Positions 11,185 to 22,356 of a stretch of DNA of 64,000 nucleotides are shown in pieces. Made by a program: the position numbers and the translations under genes. Within the stretch, counting starts at the first letter, position 1; every line of letters begins with the position of its first letter. Below the pieces are notes generated by a model. That model saw nothing but the letters and a program-made list of their open reading frames with translations. It had not been told where the DNA came from and searched no databases. The stretch spans positions 1-64,000 of the forward strand of contig JAQJVL010000526.1 of NCBI GenBank assembly GCA_035578905.1. The letters are read 5' to 3'. This DNA comes from Stictocephala bisonia. Taxonomy: Eukaryota > Arthropoda > Insecta > Hemiptera > Membracidae.

Positions 11185-11316
11185 TTAAAGCTGTACGTAC
11201 ACCCTGGGTAGTTCTAAAGGACCAACAAGTCTGTTAGCTGGACTGTCATGAATTTGTGATCTCACAGCTGTGGCTGCTACCACACAAAATAACAGTGATA
11301 AACATATGGCAATAAG
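11185..11316 (-). other. Orphan signal-peptide-like frame (pseudogene or exon fragment)
   Basis: Minus-strand codons from 11316 to a stop at 11187-11185 read L-I-A-I-C-L-S-L-L-F-C-V-V-A-A-T-A-V-R-S, then Q-I-H-D-S-P-A-N-R-L-V-G-P-L-E-L-P-R-V-Y-V-Q-L (43 residues). The first half has the hydrophobic core and A-x-A-like cleavage region of a secretory signal. A TGA lies directly before the first Leu and no ATG is in frame, so it would need an upstream exon or be a dead copy. I do not recognise the rest. It could be chance. Confidence 0.25.
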
Positions 11317-13498
11317 TCAAATTAACAAGTATTGGAAAATATTAGGGCACAATATTTTAACTTTCCACAAATATCATTATCATTACATGGCTTATAATAT
11401 GAAAGTCCAACAGTTCACACCAAAGGAAATGTTTTAAATTGTTGTTTTGCATGAATTCATTGTCATTCATCTTGTCTGTCAAAAATCTTAAAGGTTTTTT
11501 GCCGTGTTTTGTTTTATCTCTGTGTATATATATATATATCTTTTTTTCACAATACAATTCTCAAGTATTTGACTGCTTAGAATGTATACCCACGATGAAA
11601 ATGTATATTTATTTGTTTTTGTTTATGTATTATGTATGTAAAATACAAAACTAAATTCATTGGAGCGCTCAACTGGATGAACACTCTTAAATTGCAATAA
11701 AATTGCAGTTGTATTAAAAAAAACTAGTATAGTATGAATTGGAATGTATTTGTTTGTTTATGATTTTATCTCTGTTTCATTTATTTTTACATTTGAATAT
11801 GTATTATTTTAGTTTTAAATGTTATTTTGTAAATATAGACAGTCATTGAGGTTATTTTTGTCATTTTTTCAGTTTTATTTCTTACTTTTAAGTTTTAAGG
11901 CATAATAAAAACTGTTTTTATAAACAGCTAAATAATTAAGCGATTCTAATTAGGCATCACGCTTACTGAGAATTTGTATTGTTATTTGTGCCTAGAGAAC
12001 ATATTCAATATTGAAACTTTAATATTAAATATCTTTTTATTGAATCTTATCCATACTGTGTAATTCATTATAATATTTATTAATTGTCAAGTTGTATTGG
12101 AATAGTATGATTCTTATTAGGATATGAAGGGTAAACTTCTTTTTATATAGTATTAACATCATGTAGCTTAGTTCTAATTTATTCTTTAAGTTGGACTTTT
12201 ATTTTATTTTATTTGATTATTTATTATTTCACCAAATAAAGTGGTTTTATAATTCAAACTTTTCTTGCGATAAGTTAATCTTAATTTACCCACAGATCTC
12301 ACTTTAAGTTCCCATTTTATTGGATTTAAAAATTGGTGAGGAGGCATGGTTAGCACCCCTTTCAAACAGCCCACATAGTGAGTGATTCCCAACAATTTCA
12401 AAGTGGTAAATTCTAGTATTGTCTTACTTTGGTAAAACGAAATTTTAGAATATCTGGACAAGAATTATAAACATAACGAAGTAAAGATGCATTCAATGAA
12501 TAATAATTACTGACTATTTTAAATTGTGCTCTGCCACTTAACTCAATTAGCGAGTGTTTGTGGAAAAAAAAAACTATTTTTTAAATAGTTTATTCTGCTA
12601 CAGATCTCATTATTTCGATTCAATGAACAACTTCTTGAATATAATTGAAAAAAAAAATATATTTAATTTATTTTTAAATTTATTATCGTAGCCTACTTAA
12701 TTTATGAATAGGATTCCAAAATAGCTTACTGTTAGTGCAGCAATTATATGTACCTGAGTTTGAAGCAGGTTTATTAAAGTAAACCAATATATCTATTAAA
12801 GATCCAATCATACCGTTGTTTTTCTTGTTCACAACATTAATACATATGAATTTTATCATTTTATGTTAGGTTTAACTTTATTTGTAGTTGGAACTAAAAA
12901 GAGTACCAATATTTTTAATAATTTTCACTGTAAACTTTACATTTTTACTAATCACATTCTTCACAAACATTAATGTATCGCATTCAGGTTTTAATACATA
13001 CTTGCCAGACATTTTTGCTATATATTTTATAAATTTCATAATATTAACGTTTGGAGAAAAAGGAGCTCTTATCAAATTCCTGAACCACCTTTTTCTTGAT
13101 AGTAAAATTAATTCCATGGTCACATTGTAATCCTCGTGTAATGAATAGTTATCGTACGTTACTTTTATATGCGTTAGTTAAAACAGTGATTTTAAATGTA
13201 CTTAAATAAGTTCGCAAATAACGCATCAATGCACATGTCAAAACGTAAAATTAAACAAGGAAAAGAGTGGTGCGACTGGAAGTTTTTATAGTCCCTTAGT
13301 TTCTTGGTAAACACCCTTCAAACTCGCATACACATAATTTCTGCAACGACAGTAAAGCAATAATGAGTTGATGATGGTTAGAATAATCGGAGGGTTTTTT
13401 TTGTTCAAGATAGTTTGAATGGTAGTTTTCCATAATATAATTAGGTTTTATTAACCACAATTTATATATTAAAATTGTTGGTATTTTATTTCATTATT
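11317..13498. other. AT-rich intergenic DNA, no gene recognised
   Basis: Apart from a short (TA)n at about 11524-11538 I see only unstructured AT-rich sequence. The small open frames here (12204-12461 and 12878-13123 on -, 12888-13130 on +) have no recognisable motif and overlap one another on opposite strands, which argues against coding. Confidence 0.5.
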
Positions 13499-13725
13499 AA
13501 GACGCCGATTGTCAAGGTATGGGAGAATATGAGGGGCGAATGAGTGAATATGTACAAGTGTAGTCATTGTTACTAATTAAGAACGACTTTTCATCAGAAA
13601 AAGTGATTTATTAATAGTCCAATAGCTAGGGCAACTAAGGGCAGCTTTACGTGGAATCCGAACCACGTAGTGTTCGTATGATTTTTAGCTAAATGTCAAG
13701 CCTGACACTAAGTTCTCTTCCCTTT
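13499..13725 (-). repeat. RepA, partial
   Basis: In reverse orientation it shows GACGCCGATTGTCAAGGTAT, GAATATGAGGGGCGAATGAG, GTAGTCATTGTTACTAA, then CAGCTTTACGTGGAATCCGA and ACCACGTAGT, and stops after the TGACAC..AGTTCTCTTCC block. This is roughly the 3' half of RepA, including the B-box-like GGTTCGGATTCCACG on the minus strand. Confidence 0.75.
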
Positions 13726-13993
13726 CATTTTTCATTTACTTAAATAAATACTAGATAATTTGATACTAAAAACCTTTTTGTCTAAATAGCATAATTCTTC
13801 ATATAAATTTTAATTTTTACTGAGATAAATTAGGAAACACTGTTATAAATGTGTAATATTAAAATAAAATACTAAATGAATTGTTTTTTAGTTCAATAAG
13901 CTTTCTAAACCCAACTTGTTTTGTCTTGTCTAGTATTATAATATGCCTTCCTCCTTGTGACGGTTTAATCTGTCAGTATTTATTGTTGACTGA

Positions 13994-14075
13994 GGTGAGC
14001 TCTAGTAGCTTAGTGGTAAACCAACTGCAATTGACAGAGCCTAGGACACCCGGGGGCCCGTTAACTCTGTTACCA
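13994..14075 (+). mobile_element. Possible tRNA-derived SINE head
   Basis: GAGCTCTAGTAGCTTAGTGG resembles the start of tRNA-derived SINEs, with TAGCTTAGTGGTA close to an A box, followed by AACTGCAATTGACAGAG as an anticodon-arm remnant. A B box is not clear. The following 200 bases are GC-richer than their surroundings and could be the SINE body. Low certainty. Confidence 0.3.
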
Positions 14076-14671
14076 CCGACCACAGCGGCCCTGGTGGCGC
14101 CAATTACAACTGATGTCGTTAGAGCCAGCTGTTATTAGTTAACCTTGTTGTCCACTAGGGTCGCCACTGCTGTTCCCAGAATAAACTACAGACGAAGGGC
14201 ATTACGCTCGGTCTGATAATTAAATATTGCTCATTTGTGTAATGAGTGGGGGTGAGCAGCAGTGTTCCCATAAACTGCCAGTAAACTACGCAAACATATG
14301 TTGGAAACAGAGATGAAATCCCACTATCACGAAATATTTAACATTATAATTGTGATAAAGTTGACATCGTGCAGCTTCGAGAAAAACCTTGTTACTGAGG
14401 AATGGTCAAGCTTAGTTTGTAACAAGACTACATTTACTCGTCTACTCTCATCAGAATAATTTAAAATCCATATTCGCCCGTACCATAATGATCTTAGGAT
14501 CCATAAAATCACACTGAAATATACATTTTAAAAATATATACGACCAAGTTACAAATTACAAAATGTTTAACGACCAAACTTTTACCTAATATAAATCCTT
14601 AAGGGGTTCCTTAAACTACTGTGGGTGATGGGAAAAAAACAAGCTGTAAATGTAGACTAAGGAAGTAACAC

Positions 14672-14705
14672 CTGAAGACGACATGAGTTTAATACCTGTC
14701 GGAAC
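14672..14705 (+). other. Hammerhead-like core motif, degenerate
   Basis: CTGAAGA (14672-14678) fits the hammerhead CUGANGA box. It is followed at once by CGACA (14679-14683), a 13-base loop and TGTCG (14697-14701), which pair as a 5-bp stem II, then GAAC where an active ribozyme needs GAAA. Penelope-like elements are known to carry minimal hammerheads and often show this C-T-G-A-A-G-A ... GTCG-A-A-C-G-T-T-G pattern. No coding part of such an element is visible nearby, and stems I and III were not established. Confidence 0.35.
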
Positions 14706-15329
14706 GTTGAGTTTGTTCTTAAAACACTTAAAGATTTAGAAATATCATATATATTTTATGAATCACAGATAAATAATTCGATGCCAGAAAATAACTTTTA
14801 AACAACAATTTAAATAATAATGATGTAAAATATAGGACTATAAGAAAATTCAAAAGCTTACAATATCAAAACATACAATTTTCCATCGTGCGCAGAGATT
14901 TTCCAACCACGAAGACACATCTTTATTGCTAAAGCCAAATATGTGAATATTTGAGAGAAAACTCGTCGACAAAACGGAAGAAATATTAGGCAATTTAACA
15001 AAGAACGCAACTGGTGGGGAGATCTGCTTATTCTAGCTGTCTGGAGCCGGCTGGAGAAGACGAATGACTGGAATATGTCTTCTCTTTAATAGAGGCGTGT
15101 ACTGTTGAAGCACGGAACAATCTCGTTTTTAATTAGTTCCTATTACAATGAAGAACAATCCAGATTTATTATTGCTAATTATTCGCCTAGAATACCTAAA
15201 GGTTTTAGGTATATTTCGTTCTGTAACCATGAGTAATCTATTATAGTTAAGTGTTAAATGATATTTTATGATTGCTGTTACATAATTTAACAGCAATTTA
15301 TTGATTATTCTTAGAACTTAGAATAAGCT

Positions 15330-15800
15330 TAAGTGGCCGGTCTCATGACTAGAATCTATATTTTCCGGTGACAACCAGTCAAGGTGCTATGTACATTATT
15401 TACAAAGTAACCAGACGTTTCGTCCATAATGTGATGTGGCATCCCCAGTGGTATCGCTGAGAATGAGATCGGTGGATGACCTTCCAGGTATATAACAGGT
15501 AGTGGGGTGAGGACTAATTTGGCAGGTACGTTGGGGAGGGGAGGAGGCACGGAGCAATCTCAGCGTTCTGTCCTACGTACTCTGCCTCCGCCCCTCTCCA
15601 GTGGACCTGCTAAACCAGTCCCCCCACCACCACCTGTCAAATAGCTGGAAGTGGAAGGTCATCCACCGATCTCATTCTCAGCGATACCGCTGAGGATGCC
15701 CCATCACAGTATGGGCGAAATGTCTGGTTACTTTGTAAATAATGTACATAGCACCTTGATCCGGTTGTTACCGGGATATATAGATTCTGGTTATTGATTA
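15330..15800. repeat. Long inverted repeat (arms ~195 bp), RepF
   Basis: The left arm (about 15345-15500: GAATCTATATTTTCCGGTGA ... AAGGTGCTATGTACATTATT ... TGGATGACCTTCC) is reverse-complemented in the right arm (about 15650-15795: GGAAGGTCATCCACCGATCT ... AATAATGTACATAGCACCTT ... ATATATAGATTC). A ~150-base GC-rich spacer lies between. The arms differ by scattered substitutions, so this is an old foldback structure. A single arm recurs at 21425-21620. The left arm's outer end continues as GACCGGCCACTTAAGC on the minus strand, as in that copy. Confidence 0.8.
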
Positions 15801-15929
15801 TTAACTTATTTTTATATGTAACTTAGATTTATATAAACATACTAAAAGATGATGGAAATTTTTTGGGAGTTATAATCCCCTACAAAGAGTACTCAGTTTA
15901 TCGTAAACGGGCAATTATTACTTTTCGTC

Positions 15930-16400
15930 ATCAAGACGCCGATCGTAGAGATATGGGCGAATATGAGGGACGAATGAGTGTAGATGAACTAGTGTATTCA
16001 TTGTTACTAACTAAGGGTGACTCTTGCTTATAAAGAGCCATTTATTATTGGTCAATAGCCAGGATAACTAAGGGACCTACAGCTTCATGTGCAATCTTCT
16101 CCGCGTAGTATTGGTTTGATTTTCAGCTAACTGACAAGTCTGATATTCAGTTTTCTTTCCTTGACAACATCCAACCTTTACAACATCCGGACCGTGACTA
16201 TCACCCAAGATTCACAGAGACGTCTCTAGTAGTGTGCACCTCTAAAGAAACCATTGAGCGTACGCCGTGTCGGTTAGTACTTAATAGATGATCTAGTATA
16301 AAACCTATTGCCTACAATCCCCTCAACATTTTGTCCCCAAGTAACTGTGTTACAGCACTGTGCCACTAGTACCAACAAGTACATTGTAATAAAGTTCTAC
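15930..16400 (-). repeat. RepA, near full-length copy
   Basis: In reverse orientation all RepA landmarks are present: AAGACGCCGATCGTAGAGAT, GGGCGAATATGAGGGACGAA, CATTGTTACTAACTAAGG, AACTAAGGGACCTACAGCTT, CAACATCCGGACCGTGACTA, GTACGCCGTGTCGGT, TAGAACC-like and CCTACAATCCCC, ending at CCCAAGTAACTG..TTACAGCACTG and about 60 bases of simple sequence (CTATCTATCTATTTC). It is one of the best copies for building a consensus. Confidence 0.8.
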
Positions 16401-18539
16401 TATCTATCTATTTCTCAGAGATAAAATTTTGTCGTGCTTTAATTATTACCTTTAATTGTGTAGTTTACCTTACATTATTGATAAGGAAAATTAACGAGAA
16501 TTATAATTTATATATAAAGTTAGCCGTTAATTAAATTACTTAATAAAATGTCATACGTTTTCTTGTTTAAGTTCTTCATTGAAGAATATTCAAATCTAAA
16601 TCATTTTTAAATTCTCAGAATTTACAAAAACATTTTATTTAAAATTAAAAGAATATTTAAATTATTACAATATGAAAATTCATATATTATGTAAAAGTAG
16701 TATTTTTGATGTTTTATATTCAAGATTTGACATAAATAATCAAGAAAATAGTAGAATAACATGACAGTAAGTTAATACCGTAAAGCAATTATATAATGGT
16801 TAGTTTTTATCGACCAAGTTAGGAAATTTCAAAATTAGCTTTTACCAAATCTATTTTTTATCTGTTTCACAAACATTATTTACTTTGCTATCTTATTTTT
16901 AATACATTACTTGATTCATTTGAAGAATTATTGGGGTTCTTATTTAATTATAAGACAGGTCATTTTTTCTAGTTGGCGTTTTACTTCTATATGCTAATAA
17001 ATTTTTAGTCTTTAGTGTTCAAATTTTTATCAGTTCGTACATAGTTAAAACAACATTTTAAATTTACAATTTTATAAGTATTAATTTTGGCCTCTTAGAA
17101 TGAGATTTTATGAATTTTATTAAATAGTTTTACTATTGGCAAAAAAAATAAATATTTACAGGAACGGGTACAATGCACAAGTAAATTCAATAAAGAAATA
17201 AAATATATAAATAACAAATTAGACACTTTTTCACTCTTTTGAACATTTTAGGCCTCCTTGATCAAAATATTGCTACTTACTGACTAAAGATTAATTTGGG
17301 GTTAAAAGCCCCGTACATCTAATGAATATTTATTACGTTAATTACCACTTCCAAACATTTTTGAAGAGGAATCGTAAAGTCATCGTTTTTATCGTGTAAA
17401 CTTATTTGGAAGACAGCCAAGAACTCTCGTGGAATAGGGTCGTGAAATAATTATTCCTGGTAAACAAACACTTTTATCAAGTAAATTCGAATTTGAAATA
17501 AAACAAAGAAATAAGATTTAGTTACAAAAAATAAATCGAAGCAAAATATCTCTGAACATATAACAATCCCTTCTAACAGGTTTTTATTATATCCTATATA
17601 TGTTGAATATTATCGAGGCCATTTTTAAAATGAGTCGAATAATAAAGAGGTGTAAAACACAGCTTTTATTATTACAATAAATAAGTTCGTAAGTTTTATT
17701 TGGTTACGACATGAAAAGTTTAACCACTGGAGTGAGGGTTTTGATTTTATCCCTTTGTTTGAGCGAACTTACGTTGTTGTTGTGTCGAAACTTCCAAACA
17801 AGATGAAGTCTTCCTCATCTCAGAAATTATCATATATGCAAAGTTAGTAGGAAATAAACGACCGTTCGTGTAAATGATTGGAAAATTCTATTAACATTAA
17901 CTTTACCTTGTTTATTTTCTCCTGCGTAACTATAAATATTTAAAAATCGTAGAGCTAAAACTAACAAAGCAATGACATCTCAAATTAAGACTACGAGTGA
18001 GTAAATAATCCAGACATGATCATTCACAGTATTGATAAATTTCAACTAAAGAAGGAAAGTCCTATAATACGAAAAATAATATATATTTAAAAATACTCTG
18101 AACTAAAATATAATTCTTATCAAAAACATCAGCTTACGAGTACTATGAAAGCACTACAGTAATAAATTTGAACAAATTCAAGTGAAAATAAAAATATAAT
18201 TGAAATCAACCAGCATTATTATAAATGATGAAGAAATATAAGAATAGAAAGACATGCATTCTGGCATTACAAAACGAACTAAAATTCGACGGCCATATAA
18301 AGAGAACGGGACCCACTACATTGACAACATTGTTGAGTTTAACAACAATTTAATTGATTGTTGCAGTAAAAGAATACGTAGAAACTGTTTAATCGTAAAG
18401 TTTGTGATAGGGAAACGCCCGCAACAACTAGGTCTAGTGAAAGGAAGAGACCTAGTTCTTCTGGAATATCGAAACTAGTTCGGGCACAAAGAAAAGCCAA
18501 CTCTGTACTTCAAGTGGAACGATTGGGCCCTTATATTTG
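16401..18539. other. AT-rich intergenic DNA, no gene recognised
   Basis: This stretch is strongly AT-rich, with no convincing coding frame, RNA gene or repeat. The + frame at 18254-18478 is short and unmatched; it ends just before a LINE relic, and its last part may be LINE-derived. Confidence 0.45.
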
Positions 18540-19009
18540 GTTGGCAGCCTTGGAGATCACACAAATGAAAATTCAGCCATCAAAATAAGGTTAGTTAAAG
18601 ATTATCTAGTTCGCAGCGAAATTTTTTTAGGCACCGGAATATGAAATGCCACAAGGCTCTGTTCTTGCTCCGTTTTTGTTCAACGTATACACAGCTGACA
18701 TTCCCACCATACGGTCCACAAAATTCATATAAACAGTTGATATTAATCTTCCAACTCAATACGGTGTAAAAAAAACAAAAAAACAGGAAGAGCACTTTTG
18801 CTTGATCTAGCCAGCCTCAATAATTATTTTTGAACTGGAAATGGACAATTGATGAAACAAGGAGCTAGCTCTGTGACGGAAGATTAATATTTAAACACTA
18901 AAACATACTTACTTTGTACTTTAGATTTTAATTTATTTAGAAACTGTTTATTGGTCTATTTTTATTTTTCATTCATCATTTTAGTTTAGTAGCTGGGTTG
19001 AAAGCCAAG

Positions 19010-19042
<33 letters not shown>
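18540..19042 (+). mobile_element. LINE reverse transcriptase relic with (TA)n tail
   Basis: About 18590-18730 encodes, in shifted frames, V-K-D-Y-L-V-R-S-E-I-F and M-P-Q-G-S-V-L-A-P-F-L-F-N-V-Y-T-A-D-I-P, the box before the catalytic aspartates; the Y-A-D-D box itself is lost. At 18875 it passes to AGCTCTGTGACGGAAGAT, the same 3'-UTR motif seen inverted in the copies at 36487-36840 and 48365-48760, and ends in AAGCG(AT)n at 19012-19042. So the 3' tail of this family is (TA)n. Confidence 0.65.
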
Positions 19043-19047
<5 letters not shown>

Positions 19048-19917
19048 CAATATTGACAAAAATGCTCTTTAGAACTTATGTTAGTATTAATTCCCAATAA
19101 TAATAGCTGTTAATAGTTCGAAATATTTCATTTCAATTACAGTCAAATTAATAGACTCTGACACATTTACAAATTGATATTTACGTATTGTAGCATTAGT
19201 GTTAACTCAGCTGACAGTCACATGATTTGTCGAAAGGAAACCGTCGTCAGAGTCAATTAATTTGAAATTACATAATCTAACAAGAGGAATTTATAAAGAA
19301 GGGTCCAAAATCGTATTTTCCAAAAAATAGATTAATTAAGTGATGAGAGTTAAAATTATTTGTTAATTATTGTTATTTTTGTATTTTTATTAATTGAGTA
19401 AAGTTGGCTTCTTAATATCGTAAATTTAATAATCAAAACCTAACATTTCTAAGTACAAGTATTTCTTTCTTTATTGGGCTTTCATTGATAAGAGATTGAA
19501 AATGTATATGTTGTTAACAATTGTGAACGCTTTTTAAATATTTTTTTCCAGAAAGATAAGCATTTCAATAAGAAGTTATTTGCAAAAATATAATGTAAAA
19601 TGATAAGTGGCAAGTATTGTAAGCAGTTTAATGGGAAGGCAGTTACATTTTTATATTTGTCCTACTCGCATATCACAATGTTATAGTTATAAATATAAAA
19701 ATATCAATGGTTTTTCATGACACTAAAAATTTTGAAAAACGTAATATCACAAAATATTATAATAATTACGCTTGGTTAGCTAATTTACATATATACATAA
19801 TTTTAAGACAGAAGTGATTATTCATTTCCAGATGGCTTAATCAAACTATGTACTCTTAGTATGTACTAAGACGAATAGCAACCAATCACTTACATATGTA
19901 CTAGGTAAACAGTAATT
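19043..19917. other. AT-rich intergenic DNA, nothing recognised
   Basis: I see no coding potential, RNA gene or clear repeat between the (TA)n tail and the RepB copy. The phrase GAAATTACATAAT is shared with 44711-44723, possibly by chance. Confidence 0.45.
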
Positions 19918-20261
19918 GGATATTACACACTACCACTACTTCTTTTTGTTTCCGTTAAATCACCAGCACTTGATAAATATTCTACTGCTCTAAAAACTGT
20001 TCCCCAATAGTTTTTAAGTCCGCTGTGGTATTCCTTATCCGCTAGGAACCTGATATCGCTGGCCTTATCTTATCGCTTTCCATGGACTTACACACGGAGA
20101 GCACATTCGGCGGTGAGTCAGTCATTGGATCAACTTTAGTAGCCACCTAAACTAACCTAACATGACTTAACCTAATATAACTAACCATAATTGCGATAAA
20201 ATAAAGTAGTGGTAGTGAAGTAACGGAAAAAGTAATGGTAGTGAATTGACGAAAAATGTCC
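19918..20261 (-). mobile_element. RepB MITE, divergent copy
   Basis: It shares AAAACTGTTCCCCAAT, GGTATTCCTTATCCGCTAGG, CCTGATATCGCTGGCCTTAT and TTACACACGGAGAGCACATT with the copy at 63428-63712. The right end appears doubled: GTGGTAGTGAAGTAACGGAA is followed by ATGGTAGTGAATTGACGAAA and ends ATGTCC. CCTAA-type repeats (CTAAACTAACCTAAC) lie before it, as in the other copies. Confidence 0.75.
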
Positions 20262-21149
20262 GGGCAATTTCGTTCTTAACGAGAATTCCAGACATACAAA
20301 CATAGTCTTTTAGAAAGCTTATTCACCTTGTGTACATATGACATGATGCCCTATGCATTTATTAATATGTACTGTTCTCACTGTGTGACAGGTTAAGACG
20401 TGTAATGTTAAAGGGTTTTTTTTAGTGTATAAAAAACTTCTTTATAAATATAAAGAGGCCAATCTCCTTTTAGCAACTGAACTAAGAAAAACAGAATACT
20501 GAATGACAAACATTTAATTGACATTTAACTGCACATAATCATAATATTAGAATAATAATAAGAAATAATCAGTAGTTGATTCCAAGTCAGCAAGAACAGA
20601 TTAAAATTAATAAACACGTTTTAATCTATGTATAATACATTTATTTTAACAAAAACACAGATTCATGTGAGCAACACGATGAAGATAACTATTCAGATGA
20701 CGAAGATCTTATGCATTTTGATTGCAAGAAAAACGTAAGATCAAACAATCATTCAAGTAATCATAGTAAAATATATTCTACATTCTGTTCTTTAAGAAAT
20801 CTGACAGTTTAATGGACTTGTTATCATATATATTTGACGGTTTGTTCAAATGTAAAAATGTTTCAAGATGGATATTTAGATATATTTATAAATTTGAATA
20901 AAACCTTTATTGTCATTTAACACTCTGTTAAATGTGTAAAATCATATATACATATATTTATATAATTTATTTATTTATCTATGTATTTGTAAGACCCAAT
21001 CATATAGAAATGAGTGAATAAGTAAATGCAAATGTATGTGAAAAGTGCAAATAATTTAATAACTGATATTTAGAAAGCAGAATTTATCAATAGTCAAACA
21101 GGAAGTGCAAATAAGAATTTTACATCTCTCTTATGTAAAATGGTCTCTG
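20262..21149. other. AT-rich intergenic DNA, nothing recognised
   Basis: No coding region or RNA gene is evident. The sequence is plain AT-rich DNA with a few short TA-rich runs. Confidence 0.45.
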
Positions 21150-21330
21150 AGCCATGTATTGGTCTAATTTGTGGCTAACATAACCTGACACTCAGTTCTA
21201 TACCTGGACCAGATCTGACTCAACCAAAACGTACATCTCCAACTATTTCAGTAGTGCCCATGGTGATGGAAACCATTGAGCAGATGCCGTGTAAATAATC
21301 TAAGGGGACTAAGACAGTAACGTTTCACTT
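21150..21330 (-). repeat. RepA, decayed internal fragment
   Basis: Weak but ordered similarity to reverse-oriented RepA: a CTGACACTCAGTTCT block, TCCAACTATTTCAGTAGTGCCC, then GATGGAAACCATTGAGCAGATGCCGTGTAAATA split over several substitutions. The outer parts of RepA are missing. Confidence 0.5.
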
Positions 21331-21424
21331 GTAATTTTCAGGACATTGTATCACAAAGTACTGGATTTTAGCCTTATATTACAAAACTGGCTATGAATTT
21401 AATCAAACAAAATGAGTCAACTAA

Positions 21425-21620
21425 AATCTATATTTTCTATTCTCTATCACGCATATTCTCAGTGGGATACCACTTAGGATGCCACATCACAGCATGGGTA
21501 ACACGTCTGGTTATCTTGTAAGTAATATACAAGATATAAAAGAAAGCTCAGTCCTTAAAGCTGTTTTCACCGGAAAATATAAATTCTATTCATGAAACCG
21601 ACCACGTAAGCCCAACTACT
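21425..21620 (+). repeat. RepF, single arm
   Basis: It matches the right arm of the inverted repeat at 15330-15800: ATTCTCAGTGGGATACC, GGATGCCACATCACAGCATG, GTCTGGTTA and TTTTCACCGGAAAATATAAA, ending ATGAAACCGACCACGTAAGC. It lies just upstream of locus B, with its end about 260 bases before the likely promoter. Confidence 0.65.
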
Positions 21621-21881
21621 TGCTAAAATAAGCAAATATACATGCATTAATTATAAACGTAATTAGTTAAAAACGAGGTTTGTTTAATGCATCAGGGCAC
21701 AAGTAGAAACAAAAACAATGTCGTAATACAGACCTGTAGTGTACGGGTTTGGTTTATTGCAAAAGTGTCATCGGTCTGTTGATTGGGTTGGATGAAATTG
21801 CGGCGAAAAACGACGTTGCATAAACGTCTAAGCGCAGCCCGCGAAGCGTGCTGGGTCACGGGTGGTGGCTGCACCAGAGTG

Positions 21882-21887
21882 TATATA
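21882..21887 (+). promoter_or_regulatory. Candidate TATA box, locus B
   Basis: TATATA lies 40 bases before the start codon, with an ACAGT initiator-like motif at 21912-21916 at the expected distance. If real, the 5' UTR would be only about 8 bases, which is unusually short, so a non-coding upstream exon or another start site remains possible. Confidence 0.35.
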
Positions 21888-21921
21888 CAGGACGATCTGG
21901 GAGGAGTCTGAACAGTGCAGC

Positions 21922-22356
21922 ATGGAGCGACTAAGGATCCTATCCTGGGCTGTGCTCGTGGTATGGCTAGTGCTAGGGACGGCCGATGGCAAGGAGTCGT
22001 TAGAAGACGACAATAAAATTAGTAGGAGTACAGGACTTGAGGAACTTGGCTTGGGCCTACTCCGGAGAAGTCTTCAGAAAAGAGATTTAGACTCCAGGTC
22101 TCTACAAAAGAGAGAGCTAGGAGAACTTGACGATTCTCTTGTAGCAGCATCTCACCATTGGAGCCACGGGGGAGGCTCGGACCATCACTCCGACCACCAT
22201 TCCAGTCATGGGAAGAAGGCTGATAAAGGATACAAAGGACATCACCATCACGACCATGGTAAGAAAGGACACCACGACAAGGAGGCACACAGCGGACACT
22301 ACTCGGAACACGGCGGCCACAAGAAGAAACACCATGATGAAGGCGGCTATCACAAG
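21922..22356 (+). CDS. Locus B, exon 1: signal peptide, dibasic prodomain and start of His-rich chain
   Basis: The ATG at 21922 is chosen because a typical signal peptide follows at once (M-E-R-L-R-I-L-S-W-A-V-L-V-V-W-L-V-L-G-T, cleavage about residue 21-23). An in-frame ATG 60 bases upstream would bury it. Residues 24-77 form an acidic prodomain with dibasic sites R-R (48-49), K-R (53-54) and K-R (63-64), the last two within a repeated S-L-Q-K-R motif, suggesting proprotein-convertase processing. From residue 78 the chain is His/Lys/Gly-rich and Cys-free. The exon ends in phase 0 at AAG before donor GTATGA (22357). With exon 2 the protein has 283 residues. Secretion is well supported; the role is unknown. 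Confidence 0.88.

Noticed and set aside
21862..21921. Upstream in-frame ATG as the start of locus B
   Set aside because: It would place 20 non-hydrophobic residues before a perfect signal peptide, and the candidate TATA box lies between the two ATGs.
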